This document shows positions 26,393 to 35,517 of a stretch of 43,607 nt of DNA, in pieces. Made by a program: the position numbers and the translations under genes. The notes under the pieces are model-generated. The model searched no databases, was not told the origin of the DNA, and worked only from the letters and a program-made list of their open reading frames with translations. The stretch comes from CAZJWR01 sp964549765 (GTDB taxonomy: Bacteria > Zixibacteria > MSB-5A5 > GN15 > JAAZOE01), in NCBI GenBank assembly GCA_964549765.1, contig CAZJWR010000030.1, positions 1 through 43,607 on the forward strand. The letters are read 5' to 3'. Numbering within the stretch: position 1 is the first letter of the stretch; every line of letters begins with the position of its first letter.

Positions 26393-27991
26393 TCAATCGC
26401 CGTAGTATTCAAGATAATAAGCCGGCGTCAACGGCTCGCCGGTACCCCGCCTCAGCAATTCCTGCCAATCATCAGCCGCGCCGAACCGGAAGAAATTCTG
26501 CACCAGGAATTCCCGAGTATGCTGGTTGTCCAGAACCGATTGATATTTATCGTGCAGGTAATGGTACGTCTGCATTTGGATGCATTTGCCGACCAAATCA
26601 TTCTGCATATGCATCGGTTCGGAGATCCAGTCCGCGACCAGATCGACCGGCGGCGGGACCGATCCCGACGGCACCAGCAAATAGGTTTGAATCAAATTGC
26701 CGTAAATGTCGGCAAGGTTGGGAGCGGGATTGGAATACAATTCTTTCTCGAACCACAGGTCAACCAGCATCAGCCGCAGCCGAAACAGGCGTGCGAATTC
26801 TCCCGCGGAACTGAGTCGCGACACTAATGGTTCCGGCATGCCGGCATATTGGAGCCGCCAGCCGTCGAATACCGTCATGCCTCTGAATATGTCAGCCATG
26901 CCCGCGGCGAAACATGGCGCCGGCGGACGGGCGAAAAGTACATCGTCCTGCTCGATCCGGGCCAGATAAACGGCGCGGCCGACCTGATCGAACAGCCGCA
27001 TCAGCGACGGCAGGCCATTTTCCAATTTCACCGGTACCCGGATATCCTGCGGCACATGAACCGCGAGCACCGGATCGGCCATTTCCACGGCAGTCGAATC
27101 CCGGTCGCCGAAATAGATCGGCATATTCAGGAGTTTCGTTCCCAGCGCCGCCAGTGTCGCTTCGACCATCTGTATTTGCCGATCAGCGGGCACATAGCCG
27201 GCAGCGACAACTTCACTCTGATGTAACGCGTACTCGATATCCGTCAAATGGATCACATCGATTCCGAGCGTTCTTTTGAGCGAATCCAGCCCAGACCGGT
27301 AGCCGTCGGCCGAGAGTTTTTCGAGCCGGTCCAGAAGATCGAAAAAATCGGTTTTGTTCAAACCGTCGGCGGTAAGCATCAAATCATAATAGGAATTATA
27401 TCCCAGACGCGACACGATATGATTGCGCATCCGCGCCAGCGCGGCCAGGCCGTCGGTCAATACCTCTCCGGGCGATGACAGGACCGTATACGCCTCGCGG
27501 CGTTCGGCGCGACTGGATGCGGTCAGAGCGGTATTTCGCAACTCATCGGCGGTCATCATCTGACCGCGGAATTCATGACGCCAGGTTGCGGTCGCGCGGC
27601 CTAGGGAATCGGCCAATGCCGCTACCGCCGGATCGGCCTTGACCACACCGCGCATCAATCGACGGGAGATCAATTCCAGCTTCCGCTGCGTATCCGGATC
27701 GTCGACCAGGGTTATGTAGCTCTTGATATCCGACAACCGCGCCGGATCGGCATTCAGTTTGTCGTACGCGCGCTGATATATTTCGAGAGAATCTGCTTCT
27801 CCGGTCGTGTAATAAGTCCACTTCTCTTCCGCCAGGCGGCGATCGATGAAGTCCAACTGCTTCTCGTAATCCCCTATAAAGGCGTATATTTCGTCACGGG
27901 ATATCTGTCGGGTTTTGCACGACGATAGCCCCGCCGCCGTCAGGCCGATGACTATCCATATAATCCATGATCGTTTCATAACCATCCTCAT
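26393..27991 (-). CDS. ACE-like (peptidase M2 family) lipoprotein lacking its zinc site
   Basis: About 532 aa. The signal peptide ends in the lipobox GLSSC (C25), so it is a lipoprotein outside the cytoplasm. The helical scaffold follows peptidase M2 (angiotensin-converting-enzyme type): an N-terminal EEKWTYYTTGEAD segment, LGYNSYYDLML and a helical C-terminal half. Where M2 enzymes carry HEMGH, this protein has DQVGR (335-339). Where they carry the third zinc ligand in FHEAIGD, it has FAAGMAD (361-367). All three ligands are gone, so peptidase activity is very unlikely; it may bind peptides. The start at 27991 overlaps the aroQ stop as ATGA. Family assignment is by eye. Confidence 0.75.
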   Translation of the reverse strand: MRMVMKRSWIIWIVIGLTAAGLSSCKTRQISRDEIYAFIGDYEKQLDFIDRRLAEEKWTYYTTGEADSLEIYQRAYDKLNADPARLSDIKSYITLVDDPDTQRKLELISRRLMRGVVKADPAVAALADSLGRATATWRHEFRGQMMTADELRNTALTASSRAERREAYTVLSSPGEVLTDGLAALARMRNHIVSRLGYNSYYDLMLTADGLNKTDFFDLLDRLEKLSADGYRSGLDSLKRTLGIDVIHLTDIEYALHQSEVVAAGYVPADRQIQMVEATLAALGTKLLNMPIYFGDRDSTAVEMADPVLAVHVPQDIRVPVKLENGLPSLMRLFDQVGRAVYLARIEQDDVLFARPPAPCFAAGMADIFRGMTVFDGWRLQYAGMPEPLVSRLSSAGEFARLFRLRLMLVDLWFEKELYSNPAPNLADIYGNLIQTYLLVPSGSVPPPVDLVADWISEPMHMQNDLVGKCIQMQTYHYLHDKYQSVLDNQHTREFLVQNFFRFGAADDWQELLRRGTGEPLTPAYYLEYYGD

Positions 27992-28416
27992 TCGTCCTTG
28001 AAATATCGAAGCGCCAATGAGTAGCCTTCCGTGCCAAGGCCGCTGATCAAACCGGTGCAGACTTCGGTGAGAACCGATTTCCGCCGCCATTCCTCGCGCC
28101 GCTGAATATTCGAGATGTGTACCTCGACAATGGGAATATTGATTACCGCCAGGCAATCGCGGAGCGAATAGGCATAATGCGTCAGCGCCCCGGGATTGAT
28201 TATAATTCCCGACGCGTTCTTGTATTCGGCCTGAATAAAATCGATGATGGCGCCTTCATGGTTGCTCTGAAACGGCTTTAGCGCGATACCGTAATGTCTG
28301 GCCTCGTCGGTCACGGCCGCAATGATTTCGAGCAGGGTCGTGTGACCGTAAATATCCGGTTCACGTTCTCCCAGCATGCTCAGATTGGGCCCATTGATCA
28401 AAAGCAGCGTCTTCAT
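27988..28416 (-). CDS. aroQ: 3-dehydroquinate dehydratase, type II
   Basis: This 142-aa type II (dodecameric) dehydroquinase catalyses the third shikimate-pathway step. Motifs are LLINGPNLSMLGEREPDIYG with the catalytic Tyr, QSNHEGAIID, INPGALTHYAYSLRD and PIVEVHISNIQRREEWRRKS. The start is the ATG at 28416 that overlaps the aroB stop as ATGA, with GAGGTG upstream. Normal length. Confidence 0.95.
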   Translation of the reverse strand: MKTLLLINGPNLSMLGEREPDIYGHTTLLEIIAAVTDEARHYGIALKPFQSNHEGAIIDFIQAEYKNASGIIINPGALTHYAYSLRDCLAVINIPIVEVHISNIQRREEWRRKSVLTEVCTGLISGLGTEGYSLALRYFKDE

Positions 28417-29525
28417 ATCGCACCTCGAATGTTCACCCATGCCCTCATAAAATCGAATGCGTCGAATACCCGCTTCGCCGTTCCGGCCTCGCGCACGACC
28501 GGCCGGCCGATCTCTTCCAACAATACGAAAACCGGCGTGCGGGTCCTATTCTTTTTATCGACCGCCAGCGGCGCAAGATAATCCTCAATCTTTGCCTTCA
28601 GGATCGGTATGTGTAAAGTCCACGGTCGTAGATAATCCAGATATTTATTTTCCAAGTCCCTCGCCAGACATCCGGCCGAATGCGACAATACCACCGCGCC
28701 GATCATCCCCGCCAGCACCGCCTCGCCATGGTGAATGCGGCGGTACCCTTCAGCTTTTTCAATCGCGTGAGCGAGGGTGTGGCCAAAATTGAGAATACGG
28801 CGAATGCCGTAATCATATACATCGAGCGAAACAATATGAGCCTTGAACCGGATCGCACGCACGATCAAATCCAGTATCGCCGCTTTGGTCTTTGACGTAT
28901 ACTCCGAATTCTCTGCAGCCGCCGTCGCTGCCTCGACCAGTTCCGCTGACGATAGAAAACCCGCCTTCAATACCTCCGCCAGACCCTCCACCATCTCCCG
29001 CCGCCCCAGCGTCGCCAGCCATGTCGGCTCAATGATCACCCCGAGCGGCTGATAAAACGCCCCGATCTGGTTTTTCCCCAGTCGATGATTGATCCCGACC
29101 TTGCCGCCGATCGACGCGTCGACCATAGCCAATAGCGTCGTCGGGACCTGGATAAACGGCACACCGCGCTTGAATGTCGCCGCCGCGTATCCCGCCGTAT
29201 CGCCGACCACCCCGCCGCCGAAAGCGACGATGCTGTCATAACGACCAAGGCCGACATCGAAAAACTGCTCATATAGCCCGTTAATCGTCTGCTGATTCTT
29301 GTATCGTTCGCCGTCGCCGATCATAACCGAAACGACCCGGCGATCATTCTTGAAAAAGCGCTGCATCATATTCTTGCCATGCAGTGCAAAGACGGTCGGA
29401 TTGGATATCACCACGATCCGGTTGCTTCCGCGCGTTAACTGGGACATCCGCGCGCGATGATCCCGGAAAATCACCGGATACGCATCCGCGCCCGCCCGGA
29501 CGACTATGTCATTCGGTTTGGCCAT
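28413..29525 (-). CDS. aroB: 3-dehydroquinate synthase
   Basis: About 370 aa, NAD- and metal-dependent, second step of the shikimate pathway. Visible are GDGERYKNQQT, GGGVVGDTAGYAAATFKRGV, QVPTTLLAMVDASIGGKVGI, the Lys/Asn region GKNQIGAFYQP and the metal-ligand segments ILNFGHTLAHAIE and HHGEAVLAGM. The start is taken at 29525, where AAGGAGGTG lies upstream; the gene overlaps the end of aroK by 17 bp. Confidence 0.95.
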   Translation of the reverse strand: MAKPNDIVVRAGADAYPVIFRDHRARMSQLTRGSNRIVVISNPTVFALHGKNMMQRFFKNDRRVVSVMIGDGERYKNQQTINGLYEQFFDVGLGRYDSIVAFGGGVVGDTAGYAAATFKRGVPFIQVPTTLLAMVDASIGGKVGINHRLGKNQIGAFYQPLGVIIEPTWLATLGRREMVEGLAEVLKAGFLSSAELVEAATAAAENSEYTSKTKAAILDLIVRAIRFKAHIVSLDVYDYGIRRILNFGHTLAHAIEKAEGYRRIHHGEAVLAGMIGAVVLSHSAGCLARDLENKYLDYLRPWTLHIPILKAKIEDYLAPLAVDKKNRTRTPVFVLLEEIGRPVVREAGTAKRVFDAFDFMRAWVNIRGAI

Positions 29526-30066
29526 CCCCGGCAAGCACCTCCTTTATTTCGCGAGCCACGGCATCTGGCGATTTCCCCTCGGTGTCGACCACCATATCCG
29601 CCGCCAGATAATACTTCTCGCGCTCATCCAGCATCTTGTGGATTCGTTTCATGACCGCCTCGCGACGCTTTTCTTCGTCATCGGTGTACACTTCGAGCAG
29701 CGGGCGAAGCGTGCTGTTGCGCAACCGCTCATAAACCGTCTCCGGCGTCACCCGCAAGTACACCAGATAACCATGATCCTTGATATAGCTTAGCTTGTGC
29801 TCGTCCCCGATCGCGCCGCCGCCCAGCGCGATCACCTGCGGCGGCCGCCGCGTCGCCATCCGGATCACATCCGATTCGGCAAAACGAAACTTGGCCTCGC
29901 CCTCCTTGGCGAAAATCTCCGGAATCGTCTTCCCCAGCGATTCCTCAACCGTCGCGTCCGTATCGATGAATCCGAACTCTATCATTTCGGCCAGCCGTTC
30001 CCCGGTCTCGGTCTTCCCCGATCCGGAAAACCCGCACAGAAAAATTATCTCCGGCGGTTTCTTCAT
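29509..30066 (-). CDS. aroK: shikimate kinase
   Basis: This 185-aa protein phosphorylates shikimate at the 3-hydroxyl. Walker A GFSGSGKT is at residues 12-19, the shikimate-binding Asp is in FIDTDATVE, GGGAIGD matches the family GGG motif, and the mobile-lid Arg is in LRNSTLRPLL. It overlaps aroE (ATGA) upstream and aroB downstream. Confidence 0.93.
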   Translation of the reverse strand: MKKPPEIIFLCGFSGSGKTETGERLAEMIEFGFIDTDATVEESLGKTIPEIFAKEGEAKFRFAESDVIRMATRRPPQVIALGGGAIGDEHKLSYIKDHGYLVYLRVTPETVYERLRNSTLRPLLEVYTDDEEKRREAVMKRIHKMLDEREKYYLAADMVVDTEGKSPDAVAREIKEVLAGDGQTE

Positions 30067-30923
30067 GAATTGTCTCCCTTGGTTGCACGATGCAGCCGCG
30101 CGGATATCTCCTCGGTGACCGCATCGCGGTCAAAATCATCTTCGGTCCAAATAGTATACGATTCCACCGCCTGCCTGACAAGCATCGATAATCCGCCGAT
30201 TACGCCGCACCCGGCCTGCGTGGCCCGTACAAGAAAAACCGTGCTGGCCGGTTCATAGACCAAATCATAGCATATCGGCCGGCCCGCGAACGCAAACGAA
30301 TCCGGCAACGGGCATTCCTCGGAATGCGCTGCGCCGCCCGCCGGCGTGCAATTGACGATCAGGTCGTATTCCTCGGATAAATCTATCGCATTGAATGTCA
30401 GTCCCCGTAGGGTTTCCGCTATCGGATATCGTCTCGCAATTTCCGCGACAAAACGGGCCACGTGATCCGGCGTGCGACCGCAAACTATAATATTTGCATG
30501 CGGATATTCCGAATTGAAGGCGTGGATCACTGCCCGCGCCGCGCCGCCCGCGCCGAGGATAAGAATTCTTCCGCCGCCGAATCCGGCTTCCCGAAGAGGA
30601 ACGATGAACCCGATTGCGTCGGTGTTGTACCCGCGCATCTTGCCGCTTGCGACCTTGACCGAATTGACCGCGCCGATTGTCCGTACTTCGTCGGATAGAT
30701 CATCCATATACGGCATTAATGATTCTTTGAAAGGAATCGTCACCGAAAATCCGTCCAGCGCTTTCAGCCGGTCTATATTCGAAGCCAATCTGTCGGGTGC
30801 GATATCGATCAGGTCGAATCGGATATCGGCATTTCTGATTTCGGCAAGCACGGAGAAGATCGATGGCGATTTGGAATATGCGATGTTGTGCCCCAGGAGT
30901 CCGAATCGATACCCGCGGCTCAT
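30063..30923 (-). CDS. aroE: shikimate dehydrogenase
   Basis: This 286-aa NADPH-dependent enzyme reduces 3-dehydroshikimate. The shikimate-binding SKSPSIF, catalytic Lys/Asp region FSVTIPFKES and GAVNSV are at the N terminus. NTDAIGF follows, then the Rossmann motif GAGGAARAVIHAF and the C-terminal ITCTPAG-like VNCTPAGG. It overlaps aroA (ATGA) and aroK (ATGA), so five shikimate genes are translated in a chain. Confidence 0.93.
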   Translation of the reverse strand: MSRGYRFGLLGHNIAYSKSPSIFSVLAEIRNADIRFDLIDIAPDRLASNIDRLKALDGFSVTIPFKESLMPYMDDLSDEVRTIGAVNSVKVASGKMRGYNTDAIGFIVPLREAGFGGGRILILGAGGAARAVIHAFNSEYPHANIIVCGRTPDHVARFVAEIARRYPIAETLRGLTFNAIDLSEEYDLIVNCTPAGGAAHSEECPLPDSFAFAGRPICYDLVYEPASTVFLVRATQAGCGVIGGLSMLVRQAVESYTIWTEDDFDRDAVTEEISARLHRATKGDNS

Positions 30924-32278
30924 AGTACCCGCAGGCCTTCCAGCATGCCATAAAAGTCCGGGCAGGATATCGCGACGACGTCACTGTTTTTCATCACCGT
31001 TTTGCCATGCGCAGCCAGAGCGGCCACGCTGAAAGCCATCGCTATCCGATGATCGCCGAACGAATCGAGTTCCCCGCCGTTCAGCTCGCCCGTCCCCTCG
31101 ACCGCGAACCCGTCCGGAAATTCACCGACCTTGACGCCCATCGTCTCGAGATTGGCGACCGTGGCGCGGATACGATCAGATTCCTTATGGCGCAGTTCCT
31201 CGGCATCGCGGATAATCGTCGTGCCCTCGATTGTCGCCGCCAGGACACCGAGTACCGGAAGTTCGTCGATCAGATTCGGGATGGCGTCGCCTGAAATCTT
31301 ACGGGGTTTGAGCTTCGAATGGCGCACTTCAATGTCGCCGATCGGTTCTCCCGATACCTCCCGGCGATTCTTCAGCTTTATGTCCGCGCCCATCTGCCGG
31401 GCGATATTGATAAAAGCCGTACGGGTGGGATTGAGGCCGACGTTCTGCAATATTACATGACTTGCCGGAATAAGCAGCGCCGCCGCGATAAAATACGCCG
31501 CCGTCGAGATATCGCCGGGAATTTCGATCGTACCGCCCGTCGGCCGCTCGTTTGCATCTACTGAAATCGTGCGCCGGTACTCATCCGTCGGCATCACCTT
31601 TTTTCGTTTCCGAGGATCATGCGGGTCGGCGACAAATTCCGGGGTGACATCTTCTACGCAAACCTTACCGCCCAAATACCGGATCATCCGCTCGGTATGA
31701 TCGCGCGTGAACGCCTTCTCACGGACAATCACATTCGTTCGGGACGCCAGCGCCGCCAGAAGCAGCGATGATTTCACCTGCGCCGATGGCACCGGCATAA
31801 TGTAATCGATCGGGATCAACCGCGACGGTATGATATTGATCGGCGCCGTCCCGCCTTCAGCGGCAGTAATATCCGCATTCATCAGGCTCAGAGGTTCCAC
31901 GATTCGATTCATCGGCCGCCCTGACAACGATTGATCTCCGATCAGACGGGCCGATATCCCCGCCCCCGCCAGTAACCCCGCCAGTAATCGCATCGTCGTC
32001 CCGGAATTGCCGCAATCAACCGGCTCGGCTGGCGCCGTCATGCCATCGGGCCGAGGCAAAATCCTAACCGTTGCGCGGTCTCGTTCGAGGCTCCATCCGA
32101 GAGCCGCAACGGCATTCAGCGAACGAGCGCAGTCGTCGCCGGGTGAGAAATTATGCGCCTCCACGGTTTCTGTGCACAGCAACGACATCAGCGCCGCCCG
32201 GTGCGAGATGGATTTATCTCCCGGAAGTCGAATGAGTCCCTGTAATTTTCGCGCGCGTCTGATCTGTGTATCACTCAC
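30920..32278 (-). CDS. aroA: 3-phosphoshikimate 1-carboxyvinyltransferase (EPSP synthase)
   Basis: About 452 aa. It transfers enolpyruvate from PEP to shikimate-3-phosphate. Motifs are LPGDKSISHRAALMSLL, DCGNSGTTMRLLAGLLAG, SLSGRPMNRI, PSAQVKSSLLLAALAS, and the C-terminal LRHKESDRI and GDHRIAMAFSVAAL. GNSGTTMR corresponds to class I-like glyphosate-contact residues. The start is taken at the GTG (32278) giving a normal N terminus. A GTG at 32332 overlapping the argS stop would add 18 residues and has GGAG too close to it. Confidence 0.93.
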   Translation of the reverse strand: MSDTQIRRARKLQGLIRLPGDKSISHRAALMSLLCTETVEAHNFSPGDDCARSLNAVAALGWSLERDRATVRILPRPDGMTAPAEPVDCGNSGTTMRLLAGLLAGAGISARLIGDQSLSGRPMNRIVEPLSLMNADITAAEGGTAPINIIPSRLIPIDYIMPVPSAQVKSSLLLAALASRTNVIVREKAFTRDHTERMIRYLGGKVCVEDVTPEFVADPHDPRKRKKVMPTDEYRRTISVDANERPTGGTIEIPGDISTAAYFIAAALLIPASHVILQNVGLNPTRTAFINIARQMGADIKLKNRREVSGEPIGDIEVRHSKLKPRKISGDAIPNLIDELPVLGVLAATIEGTTIIRDAEELRHKESDRIRATVANLETMGVKVGEFPDGFAVEGTGELNGGELDSFGDHRIAMAFSVAALAAHGKTVMKNSDVVAISCPDFYGMLEGLRVL

Positions 32279-32328
32279 GAGTAGATTTTCCCTTGATGAA
32301 TATTCGTCTCGCCGATGCCTCCCGGGTA

Positions 32329-34101
32329 TCACATCTCCTCAGGCGCCTCGATCCCCAGCAGCCGCAATCCCTCGTGCATCACCGTCCGCACCGCCGACAC
32401 CAGAAGCATCCGCGCCGCCGTTTCGCGCTCATCGACGGATATGATCTTGACCAATCGTCCTTCGGCGTCTTTTCGCTGGTAGAATCGATTAAACACCGCC
32501 GCTAATTCGAGAAGATATTCCGCGATGAAATTCGGCTCGTACTTATCCGTCGCCGCTTCGACCACAGCGTCGAACCGGTAGAGATGCATCAACAGCTCTT
32601 TTTCCTCGGGCGAATCATACAAGCCGAAATCGACCTGATCGGTGATTTCCCGGCCGTATTTCCGCATCAGCGCCGACAGCCGGGCATGCGTGTACTGAAG
32701 ATACGGTCCCGTCTCACCCTCGAAATTGAGCACTTCCTCCCAGACAAAATTGACGTCCTTGTGCTTCTTGACAGCCAGATCCGCAAATATCACCGCCCCG
32801 ATACCAATCATGCGGGCCGTCTTCTCCAGATCGGGCAGATTCGGATTTTTATCTTCAATTATCTTGAGCGCCTTCTGCGTGGCGGTATCAATCACGTCTT
32901 CCAGAAAGATCACCGTGCCCGACCGGGTCGACATCGCCTTTTCCTGAAATTTGATCCAGCCGAATTCGACGTGTACCAAACGGTCGGCATAATCCTCGCC
33001 CATCAGTTCGATCACCTTGAATACCTGCTGAAAATGCTCACGCTGCGACGATCCGACCACATACAACACCTTGTAGAAATCATATTCCCGATGACGATAT
33101 AGAATTCCGGCCAGGTCGCGGGTCGCATACAGCGTCGCGCCGTCTGCCCGGCGCAGCAAGCACGGCATTAAACCAAAAGCTTCCAGATCGACAATCAACG
33201 CCCCCTCCGAGACCCGTGTCAGGCCCGCCTCCGTCAGCCGCTCGATAACAGCGTCCATCTTATCGTTATAAAACGATTCACCCGTGTAATGATCGAACCG
33301 CACGCCGAGTAGGTCGTAGATTCGCCTGAATTCATCCAGCGAATATTCCGAAAACGATTTCCACAACGTTACCGCCTGCGCATCGCCGTCCTCCAATTTC
33401 TTGAACCACATCCGCGCCTCTTCCGCCAGCGACAGGTCGTGCTCTTCCTCGTCATGAAATCGGACGTATAGATTATATAAATGCTTGGTTGGGTCTTTCT
33501 TCAATTCGCTTTCATCGCCCCATTTCAGGTAAGCCGCGATCACTTTCCCGAACTGAGTGCCCCAGTCGCCCAGGTGATTGATACCGATACAGGTATAGCC
33601 GAGTTTTTCGAAAATCCGGTACAGCGAATTGCCGATGGCGGTCGACCTCAGATGCCCCACCCCGAACGGCTTGGCGATATTCGGCGATGAGAAATCGATG
33701 ACGATATTTTTCCCCCGCCCCGTTTCCTGATTACCGTAGGCATCCTGATCGCGAAAAATTAGCGGCAGGGTGGCTTGGGCGGCCTCGGATGGCGGTACGA
33801 CTCGGTTAATATACGGCCCGGTAATCCTGAATCGCCGCTCGTCCAGAAATCCGCCGATAGTCGCCGCGATCTCCGGTGGTTTCTTCTTCAGCGCCCCCGC
33901 CAGTGAAAACGCCGGGAAAGCAAAATCCCCCAGCTTGGAATCCTTGGGAGTTTCCAGCTTGGACCGAATGAAATCCTCAAGGGCGTTTTTATCGATATGC
34001 AGAACGGCATGAATCTGCTCGATGGATTCGTGATATGCCTGCCGGAGGGCCGCGACTATCTGCTCGGCCGTTTCCTTTTGAAAATCCTTCTTTATCGTCA
34101 T
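32329..34101 (-). CDS. argS: arginyl-tRNA synthetase
   Basis: This 590-aa class I synthetase has an N-terminal tRNA D-loop-binding domain (about 1-110), the HIGH-type signature in NIAKPFGVGHLRSTAIGN, the catalytic Rossmann fold, the MSTRSG segment in place of KMSKS (common in ArgS), and a C-terminal helical anticodon-binding domain (about 465-590, with YTHARLSALMRK at its start). It reads straight into aroA, apparently heading the shikimate operon. The tRNA-Arg at the left edge is one substrate. Confidence 0.95.
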   Translation of the reverse strand: MTIKKDFQKETAEQIVAALRQAYHESIEQIHAVLHIDKNALEDFIRSKLETPKDSKLGDFAFPAFSLAGALKKKPPEIAATIGGFLDERRFRITGPYINRVVPPSEAAQATLPLIFRDQDAYGNQETGRGKNIVIDFSSPNIAKPFGVGHLRSTAIGNSLYRIFEKLGYTCIGINHLGDWGTQFGKVIAAYLKWGDESELKKDPTKHLYNLYVRFHDEEEHDLSLAEEARMWFKKLEDGDAQAVTLWKSFSEYSLDEFRRIYDLLGVRFDHYTGESFYNDKMDAVIERLTEAGLTRVSEGALIVDLEAFGLMPCLLRRADGATLYATRDLAGILYRHREYDFYKVLYVVGSSQREHFQQVFKVIELMGEDYADRLVHVEFGWIKFQEKAMSTRSGTVIFLEDVIDTATQKALKIIEDKNPNLPDLEKTARMIGIGAVIFADLAVKKHKDVNFVWEEVLNFEGETGPYLQYTHARLSALMRKYGREITDQVDFGLYDSPEEKELLMHLYRFDAVVEAATDKYEPNFIAEYLLELAAVFNRFYQRKDAEGRLVKIISVDERETAARMLLVSAVRTVMHEGLRLLGIEAPEEM

Positions 34102-34181
34102 AAATTCATTCCTTACCGCCTGCTCGCCAATCTAACCAAGCTATACCAAGTATGCAATGATTTTCCAGTCCGCGGAAAATA

Positions 34182-35462
34182 TCATCCCGCCGTACGGTAT
34201 TCGGTCACCAGGATGATTCCCTCGTCGGTAAATCGCTCTTTTTGGCGAAAGAAAACATAGTAAGTTATCGCCGAAATGACATACAGTATCACTGCAACGA
34301 CCAACGAAATGGTGTACCCGTATCGTTCGATCACGACGCCGCCGATGCGCGTCGATATCATCCACGACGACGTCCAGGCAAACATCAAGAAGGCGTTCAT
34401 CAACCCGTGATGCGATTTTGGAACCATCTCCATCGCGAAATTCGTCCCGATCGGCTGTCCCAGATTCATTAGCGCCCCGCGAATCAAGAAAGCGGCAAAC
34501 ACCAGCGAGAGATTATAGCTGTAGGCGAGAATGAGCATGAACGGTATCGACGCCAATTCGGTGAAAACTATCGTCCGCACCATGCCCATTTTGCGCACCA
34601 GAATCGGCCCGGCCATGACGCCGATGAACATGGTCAGGTTAACGAGACCGAAATAAAACCCGATATTCTCCGGCGACTGCCCGAAACGGTCGCGGAAAAA
34701 TAAATTGAGAAACGGGATGATCATTCCCGCGCCGGTGCCGACGATGAAATACGGCACCGTCAGCCGAAGAAAAACACTCTTGACCGGCCGCAATGTGTCC
34801 AGCCTGAAATCCAGCTTATCCTCTTTTGGAATCGCTTTCGGCATCCTTAGCGCCGCAAACGGCCCCAGGGCCGCAAGAGAAAACGCTATGCCGGTTGTCA
34901 GCGCCACCCGGTACGCCCAGATCATACCGACATCGAACGATGCCGCCACTGCCTCGACGAGTTTGCCAAAGAGAAATGATCCGACCACTCCGGCGATGAC
35001 GGAAATGCCGAACATCAGAGAAAACAGATACGGCCGCTCCGTCGGTGATGAATTCCGCATGAAAAACGGCGCCGAAGCTATCCGATAAAACGACGTCATG
35101 ACCCCCGCCATAAAGTAAGCCGCCCAGATAATCCACTTCGTGTCGGGATAGACCGTGATCAGACCACATACGACCGAAAGAACCGTCGAAACCAGCAACA
35201 CCGGCTTGAGCCGCACTTTCGAGAGCAAAACCGCCCCGGGAATCGAGACTATCGTCATGCCCAACGCGCCCGCCGAGAGCACCGTCCCGATGAAGCTCTC
35301 GCTGTACCCCTTCTCCCGGAAATAAAGGTTAAGCAGGAGCTGGAATGATGCGAACGTCATGCTGATGAAGAACGTCCCCAGCAAATACTTGCGAGCGTTG
35401 GGCGTCAGGCGTCGGATATCCTGCGCATAGGTTATCGCTCCGCGTTTAATCCCGGCGTACAT
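34182..35462 (-). CDS. MFS transporter
   Basis: This 426-aa protein has twelve predicted transmembrane helices and a mid-protein cytoplasmic loop (about 200-225, PKEDKLDFRLDTLRPVK). The layout is that of the major facilitator superfamily. A conserved-looking acidic/basic loop after helix 2 (LLSKVRLKPVLLVST) corresponds to the usual G-x-x-x-D-R-x-G-R region but is degenerate. The substrate cannot be inferred. It lies 55 bp after the DapF-like gene and may be cotranscribed with it, so the two might share a substrate (speculative). Confidence 0.85.
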   Translation of the reverse strand: MYAGIKRGAITYAQDIRRLTPNARKYLLGTFFISMTFASFQLLLNLYFREKGYSESFIGTVLSAGALGMTIVSIPGAVLLSKVRLKPVLLVSTVLSVVCGLITVYPDTKWIIWAAYFMAGVMTSFYRIASAPFFMRNSSPTERPYLFSLMFGISVIAGVVGSFLFGKLVEAVAASFDVGMIWAYRVALTTGIAFSLAALGPFAALRMPKAIPKEDKLDFRLDTLRPVKSVFLRLTVPYFIVGTGAGMIIPFLNLFFRDRFGQSPENIGFYFGLVNLTMFIGVMAGPILVRKMGMVRTIVFTELASIPFMLILAYSYNLSLVFAAFLIRGALMNLGQPIGTNFAMEMVPKSHHGLMNAFLMFAWTSSWMISTRIGGVVIERYGYTISLVVAVILYVISAITYYVFFRQKERFTDEGIILVTEYRTAG

Positions 35463-35517
35463 GTCTATGCCTTCTTATCCATGGTGTCTATCAGTCGACT
35501 GAAGACTCGGTTACCGG

